A stretch of 64,000 bases of DNA, from assembly GCA_918026815.1 (NCBI GenBank), contig CAKJVC010000083.1, positions 1 to 64,000 on the forward strand, read 5' to 3'. The stretch is from Chalara sp. BL73 (Eukaryota > Ascomycota > Leotiomycetes > Helotiales). A program made the translations under genes and the position numbers. A model generated the notes under the pieces. It had not been told where the DNA came from and ran no database searches. It was given only the letters and a program-made list of their open reading frames with translations. Positions 32,411 to 43,558 of this stretch are shown here, one piece after another (position 1 is the first letter of the stretch; each line of letters opens with the position of its first letter).

Positions 32411-32670
32411 CACGTAAAGCTTGTGTATAGATTATTGATTTTATTGCAGTATTATAGCCCTTCTCACATAATATTCTAATATTCATTCTTCTATTTCATA
32501 GAGTTAAAAGGGAAGACCTGCGTTTATAGTAGTTCAAGTTTTGATCCTGGATTCTAATGGCTTGTAGAATAATCTTGCATTTTCCACAGCTAATAATCCA
32601 CATAGCAAACAGCTAGCGAATCTATAGAATTCAGACTAGCGAAGGAATAAAAAAATAATTGTACGCAAAC
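32411..32670. other. 3' flank of the HNWD gene, nothing recognised
   Basis: AT-rich sequence before the family B LTR. Confidence 0.3.
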
Positions 32671-32980
32671 TGTAACAGCCAGAGCCGGTTAGAGACGGAT
32701 AGGAGCTGAAGGGCCGCAAGCGGCATGCTCCACCCCTGAGCAGCCACAGGCGTACAGCTACAGCAGGCATACAGCTACAGCAGCTACAGGCTGACAGCTA
32801 CAGCACAGCTGGAAGGATATAAGGAACAACTAGAGCTTTCAGGAGGAAAGCAGGCTTGAGTTTATCTGCTAGACGGACAAGCATACTTTTGATATCAATA
32901 CATCACTATTTCTATTCTATTGCAGTCACGTGTCTTACCTGTTATATTGCAATCCCTCCTGTTGCCCTCTATTTGTTACA
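32671..32980 (+). repeat. Solo LTR-like repeat, family B (310 bp)
   Basis: TGTAACAGCCAGAGCCGGTT ... CTATTTGTTACA, complementary to the copy at 17519-18140. Contains a CAGCTACAGCAGG-type short tandem array (32750-32810) and GGATATAAGG. No target duplication seen. Confidence 0.7.
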
Positions 32981-33087
32981 ATTTATTATTATTATTTTAT
33001 TAAAATTAATTATTTACTGTTTATACTAGTTTATTTAACTAAATACTTCAAATTTAATAATAATTTTTTGTAATAAAATAGAAAAAT

Positions 33088-33552
33088 TGTCACGGTCCTA
33101 GAGATCACGTGCGCTTGGCCATGCCGCGCCACAGCTGCGAACGCTCATTGGTTCGCCTAGCTAGGACCCTGGAACTGGCCATGGTTATATGAGGGCAGTT
33201 CCAGCAGTAGTTACACCTTTTCTCTCTAGTTTAGAATCTTCGTATTAAGATACCTTACAAACAGCTATCACTGTCACGGCCCTGGCCCTATCTCGAGCTT
33301 GGCGCCAAGCACTGCAGAGCTCGGTAGAGCTTGGCAACCAACGCTACAGGGCTCGCTTACACTGGCCCCTGGCCAGCATCCTGTATATAAAGCACTGCTC
33401 TCCTTCCCTTCTTCTGCCTGTAGTTTGTTCTCTTAGTTATAACAATTGATAGTTGTTCACACCTCTGAGTCCTTCTGTCTAGATCCACGGATCGAGATCC
33501 CTGTTCGGCTTGAGTTGTTACAATCACTGGCGCCTGTATTGGGATCGTGACA
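33088..33552 (+). repeat. Solo LTR family C with a nested family A LTR
   Basis: Outer element TGTCACGGTCCTAGAG ... GGGATCGTGACA, about 209 bp without the insert, flanked by AAAAT on both sides (33083-33087 and 33553-33557). The inner LTR (33272-33522) is inserted near its right end. Confidence 0.8.
33272..33522 (+). repeat. Solo LTR, family A (251 bp), TSD ATCAC
   Basis: TGTCACGGCCCTGGCCCTAT ... GAGTTGTTACA with ATCAC on both sides (33267-33271, 33523-33527). Internal TATA box (CTGTATATAAAG) and CTTCCCTTC tract mark an LTR promoter. Confidence 0.9.
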
Positions 33553-33557
33553 AAAAT

Positions 33558-33754
33558 TATTGTTTTTAATTTTTTGTTTTTGTTTTGTTTATTATTAACT
33601 TAAACTGCAAAACGTTTTGTAAACCTTTAAGCAAAAGTCCAACTGAGCTCAGTTGGGCCTCCACCCCACCTAACGTCTCGTTCTAATCTACGTGCGAGAG
33701 CTAGGGTGGTTCACGTGACTTTGGCTACATACCAACAATTACAATTTCAAAGAT
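33558..33754. other. Short intergenic before the NB-ARC-TPR gene
   Basis: Probable promoter. No ORF. Confidence 0.3.
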
Positions 33755-36700
33755 ATGATGGCAGCTCCTGGAGGAGATAGCGCTGAAGAAGCGTAAGTTA
33801 TTAGCTTGGGGGTTGAATTTTTACTGAGAGTATTAGGAGGAAAAGTTGTGAGGAAACATGGCGGCAAGCTCTTGCCTGCTGCAAAGAAATTCTCGGAGAG
33901 GACGATTATGAACTGGTTTTGGCATATGAGAATCCCGATGATCTCTTGAGAGCCATTGATAAGCTTCGCTGTACGTATTATGAGGGAATTACTGTGCGAA
34001 TTTTGAAAAATATTCGGCCAGAGCTGTCTCATTTGCAAACGTTTGCATTGGCAATTATACTTGTCTTCAACCCTCGAGCATAAGTGCGGCATGTATCTGG
34101 GGGACTGCTCAACTCCTCATAGAGGTAAGGTCTGCCAGGTTTCATTTCATTCCACTCTAAGATATCCCAGCTTGCAAGCCGACCCGAAGCCGCGCCGAGA
34201 GAGGTGTTCGAAATGCTTTCAGATATTGGACAAAGTCTCAAACTATTTGAGATATACAGCTCCTCCATTTCTTTGGACAATCAGCTCCTGGAAGAACTCT
34301 TCGAGATTCTTGTGGATATTGTCCTATTCTCTGTGTCCGCCATCAAGCATTTCCGACGAAACGAGATCGAGACCCCAACAATTATCATTACATGGTCCAA
34401 CGTTCGAGCCGGATTTACCACGGTGACGCGGAACATCTCTAGGATGGCCAATCGTTTAAAGGAAAGAATTGAAGCGGAGAACATGAAGCAAATGAATACA
34501 ACGCAAGCTAGACTTGTTGCCTCTTTGAAGAACCTTAGAATCGCTGGTGATACGGGAGCTTCCATCGCTTTACTTACCAGTCAGGAAGTCGCCACTCTGC
34601 CTTGTAACACGCTTTCACTTCCACGAAATCCCAGATTCTACGGCAGATCAGCTATTCTTAACCAAATAACAGCGGCGCTGCAAGAGGGCACCGAGAAGGG
34701 AATCCGTTCAATCGCGTTGTGGGGCACAGGTGGAATCGGAAAATCCCAAATAGCTCTGGAATATGCGTCCCACAACTTGTCAGCGGGATACTCGTCGTCT
34801 TATGGATTTCGGGTGAAACTGCCGCGGAGATCTCAGCGGGCTTCAACCGAGCTGCGCAGCAGCTGCGGCTTCCAGGATATCAAAATACCAACAATCCCGA
34901 TCAAAACCGATATGAGGTGCTGCAATGGATCCAGAAGACAAGTAAATTGAGGACCGAGTAATGAAAAGGGTATTTGCTGACAGGCTTAGACGTACTTCGG
35001 CTTATTGTCTTTGACAACATCGAAGACCGAGAGCTTTTGCACCAAAATTGGCCAATCAACGACTCTGGGTCAATTGTTGTGACGTGCCGGAACGAGATGA
35101 TGGCCGCTGCACCAGCAGCTTCGGCTATTGAGGTGCCCAAATGTACAAACCAGGAAGGAGCAAAACTTATATTGATGATATTGTCGCGTGAAGAAAAAGA
35201 GGGAGACCCGAACAATGCGCCAGTGAACTTTCGGAGAAACTGAGAGGTCTAGCCTTGGCGATCGATATGATGGCTAAACAAATCTGCACTAGGAAAAAGA
35301 CAATTAAGCGATTCAAGTTTTATTACGATGAACACTACAGGATCCTTCATAAGCTCCCAAAGCGTGGCATCTATAACCCATACTATTCGAAAGGCTTGGA
35401 CACCGTCTGGAATACAGCGTTTGAGAACTTGGAGCAGAACGCTCGAAGCTTCATGACTCTCTTGACCTATTTCGCTCCAGAATCGATTCCACAGATATTA
35501 TGGGAAGGCTTGCAGAAATTTAAAGTTGACAGCAGGCTCTCCTTTCTTCTTGACAGTGAAGAGTAAGTTTTTCTCAATCGCCATGTCTTGCAAAACTTGA
35601 GCTTTTATAGGGCCAACGATGCAACATTAGAACTTCTGGATTCCGCTTTGGTATCTGTCAATCCTCAGAACAGCACGCTCTCCATTCACCGACTGACTGA
35701 GGTGGCCTTTCGAGATCGATTGAGCCCCGAAGACAGCGTGGAAATCTTTCACGCTGCATTGATATTCTTGCGAAGCAGCTTCCCAGAACAACTCGACGGT
35801 CAGCATCTGCGGGGACAGTGGGAGGCTTGCGAACTGCTAATCCAACATGTGCAAGCGTTTGGCCGGAGATATATGGACCTCGTGAGAGATGGCTTTGAGA
35901 TAGAATTAGAGGTTTTGACCGTGCTATTTTCTGATGCTGCGTGGCATGTGCCTCCAATGGCATCCATCGCCTGAGTGAGCGGGCTGACAGACTTGACAGG
36001 TATCTCCACGAGACCGGGCCCACAAAAGTACACTCGAGATGCTTGATTTGGCTTTCCAGAGCTGCAAGAGTCCCGATTCTATTGCGTACTCGAATCTATG
36101 TGTCACTGCTGGCACGGTCTATGATCAACGAAGCCAAGGGAGAATAGCAAGTACCAAATTCCAAGGGGCTATCGAAATTCGGGAGAAGCTGTTTCCATGG
36201 AACCACCCCGAGCTTGCAAACGCATACAATAATGCCGCAGTCAGTTTGGCTGGGATATACCGACCAGCAGAAGCTCTCGAATATCTGGAGAAAGCGATCG
36301 AAATCGATCTATCTTTCTCTCCAGAAGATCAAGTAAAAGGAATGATTAATATGCGCTATCGGAATCTCGCTCGGACTTATGCGGCCCTTGGGCGCTATCC
36401 GGAGGCAAAAGACGCACTCGCGAAGGCAAAGGTAGCAATTGAGAAGAAGCGTACACTATAGGTAGCGCTGTATTACTACGCTGAGTACGTCTTTGTTGAT
36501 CGAAATTTTGAAAAGTACACAGCTGACAAACAGGGCGAACTATATATATGCAAAAATTGCGATGGTCGAGGGTAAATTTGACGATGCTCAAGGCTTTGCA
36601 AATAGCGCGCGAGCAGACTTCGCGAAGAATTCGACCCTGCATCCGGCATTGGCATCAGCGTGCTACAGCTTGGGTTGGATATATATGCAACAACAAGATC

Positions 36701-36894
36701 TACCGAAAGCGTTAGAATGTTTCGAGGAGGCTCTCGGAATATGTCAACTACGAGAGGTTCACAAAGGAGACAAAGGTGAAACTGCAAGAGTAAAATGGAG
36801 GATATCGCAGATCAAAGACATGCAGGGAGAACATGCCGAGGCGGAGGCATTGAGATTGTCGGCCGAGGCCACATATAATACACTGTTGGAATAA
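33755..36894 (+). pseudogene. NB-ARC/TPR STAND (NLR-like) protein, multiple lesions
   Basis: ATG 33755; small first exon to 33792 and a 44-nt intron. The N-terminal helical domain (ETWRQALACCKEILGED, LSHLQTFALA) is the usual fungal STAND leader. NB-ARC: GRSAILNQITAALQEG, P-loop WGTGGIGKSQIA near 34725, Walker B LRLIVFDNIED near 34995 (42-nt intron before it), SIVVTCRNEM, GLALAIDMMAK. TPRs in the last 250 residues (ANAYNNAAVSLAGIY, ARTYAALGRYPEAKDALAK, ASACYSLGWIYMQQQDLPKA). At least five frame changes (near 34050, 34785, 35220, 35948 and 36010), all one-base-loss type, plus an in-frame TAG at 36459-36461. The final bases and stop codon come from the element at 36884. Confidence 0.85.
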
Positions 36895-37068
36895 ATATAC
36901 ATAGCTTCACGAGTTCCAACGGGTCAAGGGGGTTGTAGGTCTTCTACCACTATATAACTACCTGGCAATAGGCCGTAGCTTAGAATCAATCAACGAATAC
37001 CAAAACCACATAAGCAAGAACGTAGTCACAGCTACTACGTCTTTTGCTACGTGGTAGGTATTCCGACA
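36884..37068 (+). repeat. TG...CA small element, copy 3 (185 bp), TSD TACAC/TACAT
   Basis: Starts TGTTGGAATAAATATACATA and ends GTAGGTATTCCGACA. Interior shares GGCAATAGGCCGTAGCTTAG and the AAGAACGTAGTCACAGCT tail with copy 1. Flanks TACAC (36879-36883) and TACAT (37069-37073) differ at one base. Its first eleven bases form the last codons and the stop of the STAND gene. Confidence 0.85.
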
Positions 37069-37159
37069 TACATTAAATACCACAGGAAAGTACGTGCCGG
37101 GAGTGGATAAAGAGCAAGGCTTTGATAATTTGATCTCCTTTCTAATCGCTAGTAGCAAA

Positions 37160-38727
37160 TTAGTCTAGGTAAGGAGGCATTCTGCCTTCAGGAAACATCT
37201 TCTCCCATGCCGCAAGAAGACTGATGAGTTTGCCCTCCTGATGAGCATCGGCAATTGCCAGTAGCCCGAATGGTCGACCGTTGAGATGCAGAAAAGAGAG
37301 AGGAAGAGTAACAGCGGGATATCCTGGTATGATCAGCTGCAACTCCGATATCCAGACCGGAAGGACTCACCACTTGCTGCCACTACGGTATTCAACTCAC
37401 TGTCCCCAGGACCAAGAATGATGTCGATATCATTTTCTCTCAGCGTTTTATCTACACCATTGTTTCGGGCTGCTTTTCGCATATATCGGTAGTATTTGTC
37501 GTATTCCTCTTTCGAATCCAGTTTGAATTTTGCCGATGAGACGAGAACATCCTGATTGGAGTACGCAGGAGGCAGCTCTAATTCTGAGTTCTCTTTATTG
37601 AATGAGATCAGCTCATCCAGGCTCCGAATCTTCGAGTATTCTAGATCTTGAAATTATGCCTCAATATCTGGTACAAAATCGGCGTTGTTGACCATGGAAG
37701 AGCTGTCAAGACCATCGAGTTCGAGGTCGGATAGCGCGAATAGATGTACATTGGAAACGAAGCGCATTGCTACCAACGAGATCTTCTGGTAGGCTCCAAG
37801 TGTCTCTTTGTCCATTTGCTTGGTTGCGTTTGGATTTGGCTCGCAAGCGGACGGAGACTTCCTCCATTCCTCGAGAGGTAGAGTTCCGATACGAATACTT
37901 CCCCACCCAGCGTCAAGATACTCCGTAAAGCTCCCGCTTGGTGCATCCGCCTTTTGCTCAGCTAGAGCGTCCAATGCCACGGCCATATCGTAGGCCGACT
38001 TGGTCATTGGACCAGCGGAGTCGAAAGTGTGAGATATTGGACATATCCCCTCCTGTGATATAAGGCTTATACTTGGCTTCATCGTGAAAAGGGCAGCCCG
38101 AAGGGCTGGTTCAATTAAAGAACCAGAAGTTTCGGTGCCGATTGATAGTGGTGCAAAGCCCGCAGAAACGCCGACAGCCGAGCCTGTGGAAGAGCCTCCA
38201 GGGCTGCTATGGCCTGCATGCCGGTCACCTTGTCGAATCCCACCCTTCACATAGGCCGAAATGCACTGCCCGCCCACAGCTGACCAGCCGGCCATCAAGC
38301 CTCGGCCTTTGTTGTTCATCAATTCGGATAGGTTTGTCTTTCCCAAAATGATGGCTCTTGCATCCAGAAGATGGTTGACAAGCCGGGCATTTCGTCTCGG
38401 TTTGCAATCAATCAAAGCAAAACTTCCGACAGATGTTGCAAGGCCGAGAGATGGATGAGTGGCTATCGCATCTTTGAGAAGAATTGGAACCCCGTGAAGA
38501 GGTCCTCGAATCTTTCCTGCCGCCCTTTCTTCGTCCAGCTTCTTGGCCGCATCCAAAAGGATGGGTAATGGGGTAATGGATATGACCGCGTGAAGTAGAC
38601 CATTGTGTTGCTCGATCTGGGCCAAGTATGCGTATATCAAGTCAGTACTATTGATAAGGCCCTTTTGGAGGTCTTCCTGGATGCTCTGAACTGTCGCAGT
38701 GAGAACGCTGAAGGTTGATTGTGCCAT
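37160..38727 (-). pseudogene. Amidase (amidase-signature family) with one internal stop
   Basis: Exons 38727-37371 and 37323-37160 (47-nt intron with GTGAGT and GATCATACCAG end) encode about 507 residues. Amidase signature: catalytic Lys in GVPILLKDAIA, the SPGGSSTGSAVGVSAG segment with the bridging Ser, and the nucleophile Ser in GTETSGSLIEPA. The C-terminal domain is GYPAVTLPLSFLHLNGRPFG. One TAA (37656-37654) interrupts the frame where EAxFQDLEYS continues downstream; a Gln CAA changed by C-to-T fits. Such enzymes hydrolyse amides or ureas. If the stop is genuine the protein is truncated to 357 residues, but the catalytic core would survive. Confidence 0.85.
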
Positions 38728-38868
38728 CTTCTAAGTGATCCGTCGAGATATCAGGCAATTGCTAACGCGTCTGACCCGCAGTACCAACTAACTCAACATG
38801 AATAAGAAGACGTGAGCCACAGGGCTACATGTCCGATTTATGAGAGTCCGGTAGTCTCTTTTTGCTAC

Positions 38869-39049
38869 TGTTGGTAGCTAATTGTAGGTAACTATGATCA
38901 CGTGGCCAGCACGTGAAACAATGGGGCCAGAAAATCCTACTCAACTCCGTAGCGTAGAACCTCATCAATCAATCAAGGAACCATAATCACACGAGCAAGA
39001 ACGTAGCCAATAGCTGCTACGTCTTTTACTACGTGATAGGTATCCGACA
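38869..39049 (+). repeat. TG...CA small element, copy 4 (181 bp), TSD GCTAC
   Basis: Starts TGTTGGTAGCTAATTGTAGG, ends GATAGGTATCCGACA. GCTAC flanks both sides (38864-38868, 39050-39054). It lies 142 bp upstream of the amidase start and contains GATCACGTGG and CACGTGA (E-box palindromes). Confidence 0.88.
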
Positions 39050-39179
39050 GCTACCTTTGTCGGCAGCGGAGGTCATTTATTGCGAATCCAATACGCAAAA
39101 GGAATCGCAAGGAACAGATGCAAGGTTATGGGAAACTTGCTACGGCCACACCCGTGTGCCATCCATCAATCCCCCACGA

Positions 39180-39416
39180 ATTCCCCAACTACACCTCACT
39201 CGGCAACCTTGCAAATCTTTACAAATCTCAAGGCCAGCTTCAGGAAGCCGAGTAAATATACCAGCAAGCACTGGCAGGGAAAAGAAAGCACTAGGTCCTA
39301 ATCACCCATCGACGCTTGGTCCAGTCAACAGCCTTGGAAATCTTTATAAATCTCAAGGCAAGCTTGACGAAGCTGAGCAGATGTACCAGCGAGCACTGGA
39401 ATGTCGGTCGAGTTGA
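39180..39416 (+). pseudogene. Kinesin-light-chain-type TPR fragment
   Basis: Encodes two degenerate TPR units in different frames: SLGNLANLYKSQGQLQEAE, a stop, IYQQALAGK, then HPSTLGPVNSLGNLYKSQGK and LDEAEQMYQRALE. This tandem repeat type forms the sensor of fungal NB-ARC-TPR proteins. No NB-ARC domain precedes it. Probably a fragment of another NLR-like gene. Confidence 0.7.
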
Positions 39417-40130
39417 CGCATGGGCCTGGTAGTGTTTGTATTTCCTAGTGTTGTATCATTTTAGGCTATAAAAGACGGCTCGGATGGCTTTGAGCTGCCA
39501 TGTGGACTGGAATCCCAGGTAAAGACAAAGTGATTGTAATTCTTCCTTTGAATGTGCCGTTATCGGTGTTGTCAGTAGTATTCCTTGGCAGTATACTGAG
39601 CAAGTTTTGATCGAATGCTTGATACTATTCAGAAAGAATATGAAGGCCAATCCACCACAACTGCGATCGAAACACCGAAGACGGAATTGATGACATATGA
39701 CACGAGGAGCCTAAGCGAGTCGCTCTTGTCTACTACAGGCATACCTCCTTGGCTCACTTGCCCAGTATAGCTTAGGTTTGGTTCACTCATCGTTTAGGTT
39801 ATAGTAGTAACAGCTCAGGTCTAAAGACAAAAATGGAAAATGCTCATGCCGAGATTCCGATATCGAATAAGCTGTTTCTAGACGGTCATCCAGAGACTCT
39901 GTTAGCAGCCCCGTGAAGGAAAGCGGCGGGGTAAGCAAAGCGAGGAGGACCTGCTGACCTCATCAGAAGCACACATGAGGGCAACGTTTTAACCGAAAAA
40001 CAATTGACGTATTATACAAAAGTCGCCCGTTCATCGAGATCCCTGGTATCATTTTATTGTGCAGTTCCCAAGTCCCTTTGCAGCAAACTCTCCCCCCCTT
40101 AAAACGGCTAATAGCCAGGCCTCACCTTAC
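39417..40130. other. Intergenic, nothing recognised
   Basis: No repeat or ORF with support. Confidence 0.3.
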
Positions 40131-42991
40131 CTATGATTTTACCAGCGGCCCCTTCCCCAAATGGTTGATCGCCTTGTTGAATGCATTGATCATCCCTCCG
40201 TATATGATGCTGCGATCTTTGCAGGTCCCAGTGAAAAGCTTGCCGCGAAGTGGAAAGAGAACAGCCCTCAACTCCTCCGCCAGATCCTTAAGACCGCAAA
40301 ATTCTGGTGCAAACTCTGCAGTTATGTCCTCAAACCCAACCATGTGACCCCGTTTCGTATTGGCAATTTGCCTATAGTCCACAGTATACCAATCTATGCT
40401 TGTCTTCATGGGTCTCACTCTCTTGTTCGGCCGTGACCACGGCACAGCTGTTTCCTCCGGGTCGCCTACATCTTCATGGCCATAGCGAATGCACATCCAT
40501 ATAAACACATAGAAGAATGACTCCAGGTCGTGCCGATAAGTATGGACCTTACCTTGTGGCACCTCGATAGCCGTGAATTGCATGGTACCAGTCCGGTGAC
40601 TAGCTCCATTCGGCACACTGTCCAGCTCCTTCAATCTTCCCTTCGGGGCTCCGTCACCGCTAGACTCAGTGATGATGATGTTGTTCTCAGAGATATCCCG
40701 ATGGAGTATCTTCCCATCCTCAAGCAGCGACTTGTGGCCTGCTATAGCATCACGCAGCGCATCTAAGAGCTCTCTGACTGATGCATACGTGTAGAGTGGC
40801 CGTCCAGCCGGTGAAACAACTAAGCAGCAGTGTATTCGGTTGCCGTACGCCTCGCTCTTTTGGCCAGCCAGGCTATCAGCCTCAACTTCTTCAACACTGT
40901 GGCCCACATGTGTGCTTGACTCATATCCTTTTGTGTTATGGTCCGCCACATCCGTCTGGCTGTCCTCTGATTTTGATTTCTTCATCCCACCGCGCCCATT
41001 AACAAGTCCTTCGTCTCTCTTTCTTTTCTGTCCAGAAGATGAAATCGGCGTGCTGCTGGTACCGGTCCCCAGACCCGTCAAGCGATCCATGCTGCTCTTA
41101 GACCTGCCCCTGACACTTCTCGACGCCTGGCTGGACTCCGTACCACTATCAACCCAAAATGCTTTGCTCGACAGCTTCCGTCCAAATTCCATGGCTTGCC
41201 GTAAATGTGAGATGGTGCCCGGATCGCCGTCAACGGTAATCTGCTCATGATCGAACCACTCGGCAATGCCTGTGACCCCTCTGTCCTTAGCCAATTTCAA
41301 TAACTTGCCCTCCCGTATTCTTTTGTCAGATGGCCAAGCGAACTTCACTACGTACTCCCAGTCCGTTAAGTCGATTCTCCTCCCTCGATAGCATGTTGTT
41401 CCCCTACCAACTATCGCTTTTGTCGAGGCGATTGGCTTATCCTCCAAAGAGATCTTCACATTTCGTGCGAGGATGTACTTGCCGCTCCTATCACGCTTGA
41501 TGAACGTATTCAGTCACAGTTCCACATTCATCATTAGCGCGTAGCCAGCAATAGCCTTGACGAATCGCTCTGGCTCTTTGTGAATGTCGAATTTCTCAGA
41601 GTTGTACGCTCCGACCTGTCGAACACCCAAAGTCGCATCATACTTCCGCAGATCGTAAAACCAGGCACGAATCGTCGATCCGGTTGACTTCCAAACACCT
41701 CGCCTACATAACCGGCCAATTATATCAGTGTTTTTGTAGAACGGTCCTCGCCAGGATTCTGTTTGTGCTCCCCAATGACCAGTACACTTGACCAGTCGTG
41801 TTCGCTGTTCGATAGGTAACGTCGATGGAGGAGAGAAAAACGTCAAGCTTGCGATCAGTCTTCGAACCCCTCAACACTTGGTTCGCTGATGTGTAATACC
41901 CGCGGCCAAGTCCGCTGAGAACAGTGTCCCGGAACTTCAGAAACCACCCGAAAAAAGGCCTTGAACTGCAGGCTCTGGCCACCCGCTCCAGTCGACCCTC
42001 TGCATACTGGGCTCTTAACGCTTCGTAGATATCCCTGGCATTGTTCATCCAGACCTTCCCTTCGAAGTATCGCTCGTAGACGCTCCCGACACTGTCGAAG
42101 ACTCGCCCTGTGAGCTCTTCGCGAATTCACTGGTCAACTTCGTCCTTTGGCCATCCTGTCCAACCATCTTTAAAGTCAGGGCTAGTGCCATCAACACATT
42201 TCTTGAAGGATACCTTAGATGCCGTCTCAAGTTCAGCCACACAGCCGAAATATGCATCGTAAAAGCCACGGACCCCGACATACATATGGCCGAGCTCCCT
42301 CTTCAGCAAGTCATCGACATATTTGCGATACTCGGACGAGTTCGCGAAGCTACTGGTGTTGCGCAGCCAAGAGGTTTGATGGATGGAAGATGCTATCGAT
42401 GGAGGAGGTGTGGTGGATTCGCCGACGGCACTGTAGACATGATCCCATATGCTTGCATCATCTCTATTATCAGCAAGAGCGGTATTCAAGAGAGGTTGGA
42501 CATGGTGGAAATCGAAGTCGTCAGAGGCAACAGCAGATATGAGTCTGAGAATATCGCTTCGGAGGGTACCGCGGCCAGTTCTCGAGAGGAGCAAGCCTGA
42601 GGCGGCATGGCTGTGCAGAGCGACTAGAAGAGGTAGTGCGAGAATCCGAAGATATGAAATCTGATTAGTTGGTACAGCAACAAAGTTAGGCTGCCGTACT
42701 TCCTTGACCAAGTTGCTCTAGTGCATTTGAAGTACAGGGGATATCCGCACTTTCACATATTGAATTGAAAGAAGCGCGAATGGGATTGAGACTGTCTCGA
42801 ATAGGATTATCTTTGATGATTATCTCTGATAGTGACCGACCTGTCATGGTGGATGGGCTGCACTTGGGGAATCTCAAGAAAGGAAGAAAGTCGCGGTCTC
42901 CTGTCAGATTGACGCGAAACAATGCTGCCGGCGTACCCTTTCTCCAGAGAAGGCTAACCAAGATCCTGCCACAAAACCACTCCGGCGTCAA
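40131..42991 (-). pseudogene. FunK1 fungal protein kinase, many lesions
   Basis: Reads left from about 42991. The N-terminal domain (ALHSHAASGLLLSRTGRGTL, YVGVRGFYDAYFG) and central domain (DRRFVPGFTICGSMMRLW, FDIHKEPERFVKAIAG) are FunK1-type. The kinase core has a nucleotide-loop region (AIVGRGTTCYRGRR), catalytic HRDISENNIII and RTGTMQFTAIEV with YRHDLESFFYVFIWM. Lesions: TGA 42129-42127, one-base losses near 41780 and 41630, a TAA in the middle frame near 41727, TGA 41516-41514, and a +1 or splice change near 42715. In the catalytic half (40131-41459, open for 442 residues) the metal-binding Asp motif that follows the catalytic loop is missing (see findings). Confidence 0.85.
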
Positions 42992-43444
42992 AACACACCA
43001 AAATTAGTACGTAGGGTACCAGCCTGTGGCTCACAGGAAGCCTTAGAAACTGAGTAAAGTATGAGAAAAAGAAGGATTAGAAGTTTAAGAGACTTGCCAA
43101 AATAATCTGTTGAAATCGGTAACATTTTAGTACCTCCTCGGCTGGAAGAGAGCTGGTCGGTGTTGGGGTCCGTAGCAGGACGTCGTCGCGAGTCACATGC
43201 GCTGGATAGGTGGTTGCTGGGTCAGCTCAGCCATCAGAATAGTTTCATACACCTGCCTCTATATGCTCGAGATGCAGCATTCACTAATCAATGATTGGTT
43301 ATGTGTGTGTTCCGCATCATTAACCACGCCTTCAGAAGAGGCACAATGGGTGATCTTCCAAGCTCCTACCGTTCATCTATGATATTCGATGTCACCCTGT
43401 CACAAGTTGATGAAACCAATCATGCTCGCATATCTCCTGCCTTC
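42992..43444. other. Intergenic, nothing recognised
   Basis: 5' side of the FunK1 pseudogene up to the MITE. Confidence 0.3.
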
Positions 43445-43558
43445 GAGAATGTTGGTTCCAGTTGGGCCAGGCTAGAAAAATCTTGGCCCAGGCCAGCTAA
43501 TTCCTTGGCAAATCGCCAAGAAGCGCTCAGGCCTAGCCCAACTAAAACCAACATTCTC
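43445..43558. mobile_element. Short MITE related to 20061-20396 (114 bp)
   Basis: Ends GAGAATGTTGGTTCCAGTTG and its complement. It shares the 34-bp CAGTTGGGCCAGGCTAGAAA...TTGGCCCAGGC block with the 336-bp MITE, but the interior is nearly gone, so it is an internal-deletion derivative with longer TIRs (about 28 bp pairing). Confidence 0.75.
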
